This document shows positions 16,268-25,650 of a stretch of 52,704 bases of DNA, one piece after another. Position 1 is the stretch's first letter; every line of letters starts with the position of its first letter. The position numbers and the translations under genes are program-made. The notes below the pieces were generated by a model. That model made no database searches. It saw only the letters and a list, made by a program, of their open reading frames with translations, and had not been told where the DNA came from. The stretch is taken from assembly GCA_017469465.1 (NCBI GenBank), contig JAFUGH010000011.1, positions 1 to 52,704 on the forward strand, given 5' to 3'. Source of the DNA: Clostridia bacterium. Lineage in GTDB: Bacteria; Bacillota; Clostridia; TANB77; UBA1234.

Positions 16268-18082
16268 ATGGAAAAGGTAAAAAAGACATTGAATATATGC
16301 GAAAATGTAATGCTAACTTTTTTTTCGTTATTATGCACATTTGGATTAACTACTGATCCATCTAAGAATGATGCACTATCTTTTTCTTTCAATACAAATA
16401 TTTATTTAGCTATTTTTTTGGTAGTAATGATATTTGTAATACTAAAATATACATTAAGAATAAGGGAAAAGAGACTAATTGTTTGTTCTTTGATTATTGC
16501 AATTATATTTGCATGCTTCGAAGTGATTGGTCATAGTCTAAATAGAACCTTTGATTTGGCAGAAATACTTTATAATCGAATTTCGATAGTGCAACTACTA
16601 CTAAGAATAATTAGTTTTACCATTATTGGTTATTGCCTCATTTCTAATTTATATTTAATAATTAGTGAAAAAGTGAAAGCAAATATCAATAATAGTAATG
16701 AAATGGCGAATAGAAAAAATAATCAATTAAGTCATACTGCAATTTTTTTTATTTGTTTCATTCTTATCTTTATGTGTTATGTACCGTATTTTTTACAAAA
16801 TTACCCTGGTGTTTTAACGCCGGATTCACTATATCAAATTGCACAAGTAATTGGAGAAAAAGAGTTAACCAATCATCATCCAATATTTCATACGTTTATC
16901 ATATTTTTATGTATGAAGGTTGGCGAGATATTTGGTAATTACAATATTGGTGTGGCATTTTATAGCATCTTACAAATGATTTTTTTATCTGCTATTTTTT
17001 CTTATTTGATTAGTTATATGGTAAAAAGAAATATCAATAAAATAATTATTATATTATCCTTACTGTTTTTTGCGTTATATCCAATAAACGCCATGTATAG
17101 CTTTACCATGTGGAAGGATATACCTTTTGCTTGCTCTATGATTTTACTTACTATTTGTATTTGGAATATGTGTATTAAAAAAGAGTTATTTTGGAAAAGT
17201 AAAAAGAATGTTTTATTTTTTATTATTTCTATGCTTTTAGTAATGATGCTTAGAAATAATGGAGTTTATATTGCTATTCTTTTTATGCCAATATTATTAC
17301 TATTTGAACGAAAGAATTTAAAAAGAATAGTAACTGCCTGTTTGATAATTATATGTATTTTTAGTGGATTTAAAATAATGACAACTAAAATATTTCATGT
17401 ATCAAAATCAGAAAGTGTGGAAGCACTTTCAATACCATTACAACAAATAGCAAGGATAGAAAGAGATAACTATCATGAGTTAACTAAAGAAGATCAAATG
17501 AACATAGAAAAATATATTATATCGGTGGAAAATATAGCTAAGGAATATAATCCTACTTTATCTGATCCTGTAAAAACAGAACTAAATGAAGAAAACTTTC
17601 AAAAAGATAAAATAGGATTTTTTTTATTATATTTCAAGTTAGCATTTAAATTTCCGAAAACCACGATCCTATCGTTTCTATGCCAAAATTTTGGATATTG
17701 GTACCCAGAAATTAATAACTGGAAAATAGCAAAAGGAATTTCGTCTTATTTACAAATACCTGAAAAATTAAATATATATGAAAAACCAATTATAAATTCT
17801 AAAATAATAGATATGTTAATAGATAGTGCCATGAAAGATAAGATACCAGTCATATCATTAATATATAGTATCGGTTTTGCATTTTGGTGTATATTAATAT
17901 GTATGGGCTATGTTATTTATAAAAAGGAGTATCGTTTGTTATTAATTTATATTCCTTTATTGCTATTGTGGCTAACGTCTATTGCTTCTCCAGTGTATGG
18001 TGAATATAGATACGTATATAGCATGTTTGTGTGTATACCATTATTAATAGGAAATGTGAGCTTGATTGGAAAAGAAGAATAA
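16268..18082 (+). CDS. Large membrane protein, DUF6020/GT-C glycosyltransferase-like
   Basis: A 604-aa protein with about 12 hydrophobic segments. The region after residue ~175, with GVLTPDSLYQIAQ and NHHPIFHTFIIF, matches the pattern of DUF6020-type proteins, which resemble GT-C membrane glycosyltransferases. A loop near residues 385-500 is probably extracytoplasmic. Substrate unknown. The GGAGG-led start is 26 bp after the previous gene. The 3' end shares an inverted repeat terminator with the convergent regulator gene. Confidence 0.7.
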   Translation: MEKVKKTLNICENVMLTFFSLLCTFGLTTDPSKNDALSFSFNTNIYLAIFLVVMIFVILKYTLRIREKRLIVCSLIIAIIFACFEVIGHSLNRTFDLAEILYNRISIVQLLLRIISFTIIGYCLISNLYLIISEKVKANINNSNEMANRKNNQLSHTAIFFICFILIFMCYVPYFLQNYPGVLTPDSLYQIAQVIGEKELTNHHPIFHTFIIFLCMKVGEIFGNYNIGVAFYSILQMIFLSAIFSYLISYMVKRNINKIIIILSLLFFALYPINAMYSFTMWKDIPFACSMILLTICIWNMCIKKELFWKSKKNVLFFIISMLLVMMLRNNGVYIAILFMPILLLFERKNLKRIVTACLIIICIFSGFKIMTTKIFHVSKSESVEALSIPLQQIARIERDNYHELTKEDQMNIEKYIISVENIAKEYNPTLSDPVKTELNEENFQKDKIGFFLLYFKLAFKFPKTTILSFLCQNFGYWYPEINNWKIAKGISSYLQIPEKLNIYEKPIINSKIIDMLIDSAMKDKIPVISLIYSIGFAFWCILICMGYVIYKKEYRLLLIYIPLLLLWLTSIASPVYGEYRYVYSMFVCIPLLIGNVSLIGKEE

Positions 18083-18113
18083 AATCTTTTTTTTTATCAA
18101 GCTCACATTTTAT
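18052..18113. terminator. Bidirectional terminator between convergent genes
   Basis: AAATGTGAGCTTGAT and ATCAAGCTCACATTT are inverted arms, with a T9 tract between them and A/T tracts outside. The arms overlap the 3' ends of both genes. Confidence 0.8.
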
Positions 18114-18733
18114 AAAAGTGTTATTTTATTTTTAGTCTTTTTTATAATTCCCTCGTCTTTCATTCTTTTAATTTCTCTCATCATTGCTGTTCTTTCCACC
18201 ATTAAGTAGTCTGCCAAATCTACAAGAGAGAATGGAAGCTCGAATGTTTTTTTCTTTGATTCAATAGATTGATTTTCAAAATAGGTTAATAATTTTTCAC
18301 GGACACTTTTTTTGGTTAGCAAAATCATTCGAAAGTTTTGCTCTGCAATGCTATGCATAATTAAATCAGGTAGTTTTCGTAGAAGTTCTGTGTGATAAAA
18401 ACAGCTTTCAGTACAACGTTCTGCAACATCATAAGGATAAAATAAAACGTTACATTTTTTCTTGGCTAAAACAAAAAGTTCTCTATCAGTATATACTTTA
18501 AATAGTGCTTCACCAAAAATATCATTTTTCCTATAATAATACAAAATCTTTTTTGTACCATTCTTATCGTAAGTAACAAGTTGTGCCTCTCCATCCATTA
18601 ATACGCAAAATTGATTCCTTTTTTGCAAAAAAGTAGTGATAACTTCATTTGCTTGAAATTCTTTGATTTCAACAATTTTACAGTTATATGGAAGTCTATT
18701 TACAAAATTATCTACATCAAATTTTTCACGCAT
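18110..18733 (-). CDS. Crp/Fnr-family transcriptional regulator
   Basis: A 207-aa protein with an N-terminal cyclic-nucleotide-binding-like beta barrel (CVLMDGEAQLVTYDKNG, NDIFGEALF), a long dimer helix, and a C-terminal winged helix with recognition helix VERTAMMREIKRM. The cysteines (positions ~18, 43 and a CTESC cluster) do not match the four-cysteine FNR pattern, so the sensed signal is unclear. AAGGAGAT precedes ATG 18733. It is divergent from the ribonucleotide reductase operon, and two GTTGC-N4-GCAAC palindromes lie between them, which are candidate operators. Confidence 0.85.
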   Translation of the reverse strand: MREKFDVDNFVNRLPYNCKIVEIKEFQANEVITTFLQKRNQFCVLMDGEAQLVTYDKNGTKKILYYYRKNDIFGEALFKVYTDRELFVLAKKKCNVLFYPYDVAERCTESCFYHTELLRKLPDLIMHSIAEQNFRMILLTKKSVREKLLTYFENQSIESKKKTFELPFSLVDLADYLMVERTAMMREIKRMKDEGIIKKTKNKITLL

Positions 18734-19029
18734 TTTGAAATCTCCTTTCTTATGATTGGGTTTTGAGGTTTACTTTAATATATCACAAAAGTGTTGCACA
18801 AGCAACAGCAATTATGTAAAAAAATTGTTTTCCATAGTTTTTTAACAGGACAATTTTTGTAACATAAATGTAATATAAAATTTTTTTCTTAGAAATAATA
18901 GCGTTTAGAGGAGGTTACAAAATAAAAAGCTAAAAAGTTGCTATAGCAACTTTTTTATTTTTTGACTTAGACTAGAATATAATTGTAGTAAAAAAGAGTA
19001 AGATTTATACCAAAGAAATGAGGTAGATA
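18734..19029. promoter_or_regulatory. Divergent regulatory region with two GTTGC-N4-GCAAC palindromes
   Basis: TGTTGC-ACAA-GCAACA lies at 18792-18807. AAAAAGTTGC-TATA-GCAACTTTTT lies at 18933-18956; with its T-run it could also act as a terminator or attenuator. The 5-4-5 geometry is that of FNR-family sites (TTGAT-N4-ATCAA), with a different core. They lie between the Crp/Fnr gene and the reductase operon. An extended TATAAT at 18978-18983 may be the operon -10 box. Confidence 0.55.
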
Positions 19030-20598
19030 ATGCAGGTAGCTAAACGTGATGGAAGAATAATGGAATTTAACAAACAACGTATTGTTGATGCCATAGTGAA
19101 AGCAATGATACAAACTAGTGATGGAGTAGATAGGGAATTAGCAGAAAAAATTGCAAGTAGTATCGAAAAACAACTAGAAACAAGGGATGAAGTAAGTGTG
19201 TATGAAATACAAGATTTAGTTGAAAAAAAACTTATGGTATCAAGTAGAAAAGAAGTTGCAACAGCGTACATTACATATAGATATACAAGAGATGTTGCTA
19301 GAAAGTCTAAAACAAAAAATATTTTTTTAGACATCATTACTTCTAAAACAAGTCCTTTAAAAAGTGGAGATGGCTCATATAAAAATATTAATGATATGAT
19401 GAATACTTTTGCAGCTGAGTCAATTAAGCCATATGTCGATACAATTCTACTTTCAAAGGATGTAAAAAATGCTGAGAATAATGGATACATCGATATTAAA
19501 AACAAAAGATATTATCCAACAAAGGCAATTAAAACGTTTGAAATTCCTCTTATTCATGAAACAGAAATTTTAAAAAATTGTAAGAATATTGAAAGCGCAG
19601 TTTGTAATATTATGTGTTTGGTAAGTAGACTTAAAGTAGAAGTATGTGAAAGTCTTGTTTTACCGCCGATTGACATTACATTAAAACCGTTTGTAAAAAA
19701 AACATATAAAGAAGAACAAAAGAACATCAGTGAAATTTTAGTGGTAAGCGATTTTAAATCAAATTCTAAGTATGATTCATTGATAGAAAAAAATGTTGTA
19801 AATAGAGTATACAATTCTTTAAAATTTTTGATTCAAGGTCTTTCATCATCATGTGAAAGTGACAAATTTAACTATATTACTTTTGGAACTGATTCATCTC
19901 ATGAGGCAAGGATGATTACGAGAGAAATGTTAGAATTAAGTTCTCAAAAGACAAAGTTAAAAGAGATTTGTGAAGAAACAAATAGTGCTAATTCAGATTT
20001 GTATGAACTTGCATTTAAAGTATCTTTAAAAAACCGTTTACTTACGTTATCTGAAACAAAGTTAAATTACTCTTATGGTAGAGGGATTGTAAATGCAATT
20101 ACGATTAATCTACCTAAAATAGCTTATGAAGCTTTTTACCATACAAAAGATACAAATATTGGGTTCGACCCTGATTTAGAAACTAATGAAGATAAAATAA
20201 TAGAAATAAATTTTTTAAGTAGTTTAAAGAAAAGTGTTTTTGTTGCATTTAATGGTTTAGTTGAAAGACTTGAGTTTCAATCTACTGCGACTAAAGGTCA
20301 ATTTCCAACATTAATGTCAGGACTGTGGATTGACAGTGAAAAACTAAATGTAGAAGATACAATAGGAAATGTATTGAAAAAAGGCACTTTAGAATTGGAA
20401 TTATATGGATTGGATAGAGTTACTGAAATATTGAAAAAAAATAAAAATCCAAACCAAATAAAAGAATTTAAAGATGAAATAATTCAAGAAATTAATAATA
20501 TGTTAAATGAATTTTCAAAAGAGTATAAATTAAACTTTACTCTAAAAGAAACAAATGATAATGAAAAATTTGGGGGAGAAAATTATGAAAATAGTTAA
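19030..20598 (+). CDS. ATP-cone protein related to NrdD but lacking radical machinery
   Basis: A 522-aa protein. Residues ~1-95 form an ATP-cone (VAKRDGRIMEFNKQRIVDAI..YITYRYTRD), the nucleotide-sensing domain of ribonucleotide reductases, closely similar to the N-terminus of the next gene. The remainder is weakly NrdD-like (for example INLPKIAYEAFYH) but has no zinc ribbon and no glycyl-radical motif, so it cannot be a reductase on its own. It overlaps the following nrdD start by 14 nt, indicating translational coupling. It may be an allosteric or structural partner of the reductase, or a degenerate duplicate; I do not know a named family. Confidence 0.7.
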   Translation: MQVAKRDGRIMEFNKQRIVDAIVKAMIQTSDGVDRELAEKIASSIEKQLETRDEVSVYEIQDLVEKKLMVSSRKEVATAYITYRYTRDVARKSKTKNIFLDIITSKTSPLKSGDGSYKNINDMMNTFAAESIKPYVDTILLSKDVKNAENNGYIDIKNKRYYPTKAIKTFEIPLIHETEILKNCKNIESAVCNIMCLVSRLKVEVCESLVLPPIDITLKPFVKKTYKEEQKNISEILVVSDFKSNSKYDSLIEKNVVNRVYNSLKFLIQGLSSSCESDKFNYITFGTDSSHEARMITREMLELSSQKTKLKEICEETNSANSDLYELAFKVSLKNRLLTLSETKLNYSYGRGIVNAITINLPKIAYEAFYHTKDTNIGFDPDLETNEDKIIEINFLSSLKKSVFVAFNGLVERLEFQSTATKGQFPTLMSGLWIDSEKLNVEDTIGNVLKKGTLELELYGLDRVTEILKKNKNPNQIKEFKDEIIQEINNMLNEFSKEYKLNFTLKETNDNEKFGGENYENS

Positions 20599-22807
20599 AA
20601 GAGACGGGACAATAGTACCATATGATCCACAAAAAATTAAAAATGCCATTGGAAAAGCAAATAATGAGGTATCCAAAAAAGAAAGGGCTACTGAAGAACA
20701 AATAAATCAGATTATTGAGTTTATAGAAGAAAAAAATAAATCAAGAATATTGGTTGAAGATATACAAGACATTATTGAACAAAAACTAATGGAATTTGGA
20801 AATTATCAATTGGCAAAACAATATATTACATATCGTTATACTAGAGCATTAGTTAGAAAAGCAAATACAACAGATAAGTCAATTAAAGAATTAATTGATG
20901 GCGAAAGTGAGTATTGGAATACAGAAAATTCAAATAAGAATTCGAAAGTCGTAACTACGCAAAGAGATTATATTGCTGGTATTACAAGTACAGATATCAC
21001 AAGAAGGTTTTTACTACCAGAAGATATTGTTAAAGCACATGACGAAGGAATTATTCATTTTCATGATGCCGATTATTTTGCTCAAAATGCACTTCATAAC
21101 TGTGATTTAATTAACTTAGAAGATATGCTTCAAAATGGTACCAATATTAATGGTGTTATGATAGAAAAACCACATAAGTTTTTAACGGCGATGACAATTG
21201 CTACACAAATTATTACTGCTGTTTCTTCAAGTCAGTATGGTGGAGCAACTGTAACTATGACTCACTTAGCACCATTTGTTAGAGATAGTTATAATTTCTA
21301 TCTAAAAAGATATAAGGATAGAAACTTATCTGAATTTGAATGTGAGAAGTTTGCTAAAGAGGATTTAGCTAAAGAAATTACGGATGGTGTACAAACATTC
21401 CAATATCAAATTAATTCTATGACAACAACAAATGGACAAGCGCCATTCTTAAGTGTAAGTTTTTATTTAGGTGAGACAGAGGAATATAAAGCTGAACTTG
21501 CTATGATTATTGAAGAATTCTTAAAACAAAGAATTCAAGGAATGAAAAACGAAAAAGGTGTATATATTACACCAGCATTTCCTAAATTATTATACGTACT
21601 AGAGGAAGACAATATTCATGAAGATAGTAAATATTGGTATTTAACAGAACTTGCTGCTAAATGTACAGCAAAGAGAATGGTACCTGACTATATTTCAGAA
21701 AAAATGATGTTGGAATTAAAGAAAAATGAAAAAGGCGAAGGAGATTGTTACCCTTGCATGGGATGTCGCTCATTCTTAACACCAGATAGAACGATGAGCT
21801 TAGGAAATATTGCAAAAGCTAAAAACTATGTGGAAGGAAAAGGAAAATATTATGGCAGATTCAATCAAGGTGTTGTTACGATTAACTTAGTAGATGTTGC
21901 TTTATCTTCTAAAAAAGATATGGATAAGTTTTGGAAAATATTTGATGAGAGACTTGATTTATGTCATAGAGCATTGCAATTAAGACATGAAAGACTAAGT
22001 CATGCAACAAGTGACGTTGCACCAATTTTATGGCAACATGGAGCTTTAGCAAGATTAGAAAAAGGGGAATCAATTCATGAATTACTACATCATGGATATT
22101 CAACTATTTCACTTGGTTACGCAGGTCTATATGAATGTGTAAAATATATGACAGGAAACAGCCATACGGATGAAGCAGAAGGAGAAGAGTTTGGATTAAA
22201 AGTAATGCAAAGAATGAATGATAAATGTAAGGAATGGAAACTAGCAGAAGACATTGACTACAGTGTTTATGGAACTCCAATTGAATCTACTACATATAAG
22301 TTTGCAAAATGTTTGCAAGAAAGATTCGGAAAAATTGAAGGAATTACTGATAGAGGATATATTACAAATTCGTATCATATACCTGTATTTGAAGAAATTG
22401 ATGCTTTCACGAAACTTGGAATTGAAAGTAGATTCCAAAAACTAAGTCCAGGTGGTGCTATTTCTTATGTGGAAACACCAAACTTACAAAATAATATTGA
22501 TGCGGTACTTCAAATTATTCAATATATTTATGATAACATCATGTATGCAGAACTAAACACCAAGTCTGACTATTGTCAAGTTTGCGGATTTGACGGTGAG
22601 ATTTTAATAGATGACGACTTAGAATGGTATTGCCCAAATTGTGGTAATAGAGATCATGATAAACTAAATGTTGCAAGGAGAACTTGCGGATACATTGGAA
22701 GCAATTTTTGGAATAAAGGAAGAACACAAGAAATAAAAGAAAGAGTATTACATGTAGATAATAAAGACTATGTTGAAAAACCAAAAGAGCAAGAGGTGGC
22801 AAGCTAA
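20585..22807 (+). CDS. nrdD: Anaerobic ribonucleoside-triphosphate reductase NrdD
   Basis: Full-length class III reductase (740 aa). ATG 20585 (MKIVKRDG) is used because GGGGGAG lies 6 nt upstream, inside the end of the previous gene. The ATP-cone covers residues ~1-95. The body contains HFHDADYFAQNALHNCDL and GQAPFLSVSF. The C-terminus has the zinc ribbon CQVCGFDG..CPNCGN and the radical loop RTCGYIGSNFWNKGRTQEI, whose glycine carries the radical. It is followed by nrdG with overlapping stop and start (TAATG). Regulation by the divergent Crp/Fnr protein is plausible. Confidence 0.96.
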   Translation: MKIVKRDGTIVPYDPQKIKNAIGKANNEVSKKERATEEQINQIIEFIEEKNKSRILVEDIQDIIEQKLMEFGNYQLAKQYITYRYTRALVRKANTTDKSIKELIDGESEYWNTENSNKNSKVVTTQRDYIAGITSTDITRRFLLPEDIVKAHDEGIIHFHDADYFAQNALHNCDLINLEDMLQNGTNINGVMIEKPHKFLTAMTIATQIITAVSSSQYGGATVTMTHLAPFVRDSYNFYLKRYKDRNLSEFECEKFAKEDLAKEITDGVQTFQYQINSMTTTNGQAPFLSVSFYLGETEEYKAELAMIIEEFLKQRIQGMKNEKGVYITPAFPKLLYVLEEDNIHEDSKYWYLTELAAKCTAKRMVPDYISEKMMLELKKNEKGEGDCYPCMGCRSFLTPDRTMSLGNIAKAKNYVEGKGKYYGRFNQGVVTINLVDVALSSKKDMDKFWKIFDERLDLCHRALQLRHERLSHATSDVAPILWQHGALARLEKGESIHELLHHGYSTISLGYAGLYECVKYMTGNSHTDEAEGEEFGLKVMQRMNDKCKEWKLAEDIDYSVYGTPIESTTYKFAKCLQERFGKIEGITDRGYITNSYHIPVFEEIDAFTKLGIESRFQKLSPGGAISYVETPNLQNNIDAVLQIIQYIYDNIMYAELNTKSDYCQVCGFDGEILIDDDLEWYCPNCGNRDHDKLNVARRTCGYIGSNFWNKGRTQEIKERVLHVDNKDYVEKPKEQEVAS

Positions 22808-23301
22808 TGCGTTATAATAAAATTAGAAAAATGGATATTTCAGATGGACCAGGAGTAAGAGTTTCTATATTTATGCAAGGATGTGGTTTTCATTGTAAAA
22901 ATTGTTTTAATCCAGAAACACATGATTTTGAAGGTGGTACAGAATTTACGGATGAAACGATTGAACAAGTTTTAAAACTATGTGACAATAAAAATATCAA
23001 AGGCTTATCGATACTTGGAGGAGAACCAATGCATCCGAAAAATGTAATAGGAACTACTAAACTTGCAAAAGCTTTTAAAATGAAATTTCCAGAAAAAGAC
23101 ATATGGATGTGGAGTGGATTTCAATTTGACAAGGATTTAAAAACGAAAGAAGCAATGAAATACATTGATGTTCTCGTTGATGGTCAATATGTGGATAGTC
23201 TTCATAATCCCATGTTAAAATGGAAAGGTTCATCAAACCAAAGAGTAATTGATGTACAAAAGAGTCTAAGACAAAACAAAGTTGTTTTAGCAGTGGAATA
23301 A
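22807..23301 (+). CDS. nrdG: Anaerobic RNR-activating protein NrdG
   Basis: A 164-aa radical-SAM activase for NrdD, of typical length. The N-terminal SDGPGVRVSIFMQGC leads into the cluster motif CGFHCKNC. LSILGGEPMHP and DVLVDGQYV are family landmarks. Its ATG overlaps the nrdD stop codon by one base, so it is translationally coupled. AAGAGG near 22790 serves as ribosome-binding site. Frame intact, unlike the activase-like gene at 10074. Confidence 0.95.
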   Translation: MRYNKIRKMDISDGPGVRVSIFMQGCGFHCKNCFNPETHDFEGGTEFTDETIEQVLKLCDNKNIKGLSILGGEPMHPKNVIGTTKLAKAFKMKFPEKDIWMWSGFQFDKDLKTKEAMKYIDVLVDGQYVDSLHNPMLKWKGSSNQRVIDVQKSLRQNKVVLAVE

Positions 23302-23327
23302 ACAAATGAATTAAATTTTCGTTCGTT

Positions 23328-23390
23328 GAGGGTGTCCTGCAATAGGAAATGATTGTATTGTTTCCTATTGCGGGACATCCTCTTATTTAA
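23328..23390 (+). terminator. Terminator of the nrdD-nrdG operon
   Basis: Arms of 22 bp at 23328-23349 and 23361-23382 (GGTGTCCTGCAATAGG with its complement, one or two mismatches), followed by TTATTT. The length is unusual for a simple terminator. Confidence 0.8.
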
Positions 23391-23520
23391 ATTTACATAA
23401 AATGAGCTAATAAATGTTGAAAAATAGCTAAATATTTGATAAAATAATAAAGATTTTAAAAAGTAACAATGGAGAATGTGAATCTTCAATAAAAAACATA
23501 AAAGCAGAAAAGGTGAAAAT

Positions 23521-24570
23521 ATGAGTAAAGGAAAAGTTTTACTTGGAATGAGTGGAGGTGTAGATAGTAGCGTTGCTGCTATTTTACTAAAAGAACAAGG
23601 ATATGATGTTATTGGCGTAACGATGCAACTTTATGAAGGTGGTTGTTGTAATTTAGATGCTTCATGGGATGCAAAAAGAGTATGCAATTCTTTAGAAATT
23701 CCCCATTTTATTATTGATTTTAGAGAGAGTTTTCAAAAATATGTAATCAATGACTTTATATGTGAATATAAAAATCAAAGGACGCCTAACCCTTGTATAG
23801 AGTGTAATAAGTACTTAAAATTTGGAGCAATGTATGAAAAAGCAAAAAAAATGGACTGCGATTATATCGCAACAGGTCACTATGCAAAAATAGAGTATGA
23901 TGAAAACTATGGTCAAAAAGTACTAAAAAAGTCAAATGCGGGTAGGAAAGATCAAAGCTATGTTTTATACAATTTACCAAAAAACATGTTAGATAATGTT
24001 TTGTTCCCACTTGGAGAATTTCATGATAAATCAGAAATAAGAGAAATAGCTCAAAAATGTAATTTGCCAGTAGCCAAAAAGCCAGATAGTGAAGATATAT
24101 GCTTTGTTCCAAACGGAGATTATAAGGATTTCTTAGAAAGAAATTCAGATATTAAAAGTAAAGAAGGAAATATAGTTTTAAAAGATGGAACAGTTCTAGG
24201 TAAGCATACTGGGTTATACAAATACACTATTGGGCAAAGAAAAGGAATGGGAATTGCTTACAAAGTCCCACTTTTTGTTATTGGTTTCAATCCGGCTAAG
24301 AATGAAGTGATTGTTGGAGAAGAAAAAGAACTATATTCAACGGAATTTTGGGTAAATGAGATTAATTTATTAACGATGGATAAGATTGTTAAACCAATGG
24401 ATGTAGATATTAAGATAAGATATTCTGCCAAAGCTGTTCCAGGAAAAATAATGCAACATGGTGATAAAATTAAGGTGGAGTTTGATGAACCACAAAGAGC
24501 AGTAACCCCAGGACAGTCAGCAGTATTTTATATTGATACAATCGTTATTGGTGGTGGAAAAATAATTTAA
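23521..24570 (+). CDS. mnmA: tRNA-specific 2-thiouridylase MnmA
   Basis: Cytoplasmic PP-loop enzyme that thiolates U34 of tRNA-Lys, Glu and Gln. Seen: GMSGGVDSSVAA (PP-loop), PNPCIECNKYLKFG with the first catalytic Cys, and DSEDICFV with the second. The C-terminal barrel includes GQRKGMGI and AVTPGQSAVFY. Length 349 aa is standard. AAAAGGTG precedes the ATG. Confidence 0.96.
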   Translation: MSKGKVLLGMSGGVDSSVAAILLKEQGYDVIGVTMQLYEGGCCNLDASWDAKRVCNSLEIPHFIIDFRESFQKYVINDFICEYKNQRTPNPCIECNKYLKFGAMYEKAKKMDCDYIATGHYAKIEYDENYGQKVLKKSNAGRKDQSYVLYNLPKNMLDNVLFPLGEFHDKSEIREIAQKCNLPVAKKPDSEDICFVPNGDYKDFLERNSDIKSKEGNIVLKDGTVLGKHTGLYKYTIGQRKGMGIAYKVPLFVIGFNPAKNEVIVGEEKELYSTEFWVNEINLLTMDKIVKPMDVDIKIRYSAKAVPGKIMQHGDKIKVEFDEPQRAVTPGQSAVFYIDTIVIGGGKII

Positions 24571-24655
24571 TAATTAATTTTAATTTTTTTAATGAAAAGG
24601 AAAAAAGAGTTAATACTATTATATATACATAAGAAGAGAATTAGGAGAGTGAAAC

Positions 24656-25606
24656 ATGATTTTAAATTCAGTAATTTTAGTAATACTGGGATTCTTTTTA
24701 TTAATAAAAGGTGCAGATTTCTTAGTAACGGGAGCAAGTAATATAGCTAAAAAATTAAGAATACCAGAAATTGTAATTGGTTTAACCATTGTATCAATTG
24801 GCACGTCAATGCCAGAGTTAGTAGTAAGTGTTACATCTGCCATAAAAGGCTATCAAGATATTACAATTGGAAATGTAATTGGAAGTAATCTAGCTAATTT
24901 GTTGTTAATATTAGGATTATCTTCTTTTATAAGTCCTGTAAATATAAAAAAAAGCACGCAAGATTTTGAAATTCCAATATGTTTACTTGCTACACTTATA
25001 TTTGCTGTAATGTGTGTATGGAAGAATGGAATTACACGAGTAGAAGCTTTATTTTTAATGGTACTATTTGTACTTTTCATTGGCTATACAATATATTTAA
25101 CTCATAAATCTCACAAAATAGAAAATAATACAAATGTTGAAACATCAAATGAAAAATTAGGAAAAAGTGTTTTATTAGTATTATTGGGTATTGTTGCATT
25201 AAAAATTGGAGGAGATTTTACCGTTAATAATGCAACTAATATTGCTAGAATTTTAGGATTAAGTGAAAAAATAATCAGCATTACCATTCTTGCAATTGGA
25301 ACAAGTTTGCCAGAACTAGTTACTAGTGTAATTGCAGCAATAAAAGGTAGAAGTGATATTGCCGTTGGAAATATTATTGGCTCAAATATTTTCAATGTAT
25401 TACTAATAGTTGGTACTTCAGCATTAGTAAAACCAATTGTATATAACAATGTATATAATATTGATATTATTATATTATTATTTTCAACGTTATTATTAGC
25501 TTTTTTCCCGCTGTTCCCACCAAAAGATAAAATGGGAAGAGGAGAAGGGATACTATATATGTTTATTTATACGCTATATATGATGATATCTTTCCACTCT
25601 TTATAG
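24656..25606 (+). CDS. CaCA-family calcium/sodium antiporter (YrbG-like)
   Basis: A 316-aa membrane protein with about ten helices and two internal alpha-repeats, GTSMPELVVSVTSAIKG (near residue 45) and GTSLPELVTSVIAAIKG (near 215), each followed by IGNVIGSN/VGNIIGSN. These are the ion-binding repeats of Na+/Ca2+ exchangers. A polar loop near residues 145-170 separates the halves. AGGAG precedes the ATG. Confidence 0.92.
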   Translation: MILNSVILVILGFFLLIKGADFLVTGASNIAKKLRIPEIVIGLTIVSIGTSMPELVVSVTSAIKGYQDITIGNVIGSNLANLLLILGLSSFISPVNIKKSTQDFEIPICLLATLIFAVMCVWKNGITRVEALFLMVLFVLFIGYTIYLTHKSHKIENNTNVETSNEKLGKSVLLVLLGIVALKIGGDFTVNNATNIARILGLSEKIISITILAIGTSLPELVTSVIAAIKGRSDIAVGNIIGSNIFNVLLIVGTSALVKPIVYNNVYNIDIIILLFSTLLLAFFPLFPPKDKMGRGEGILYMFIYTLYMMISFHSL

Positions 25607-25650
25607 TTATTAAAAAATATAATATAGACAGTTAGAAAGGAGAAAATCTA

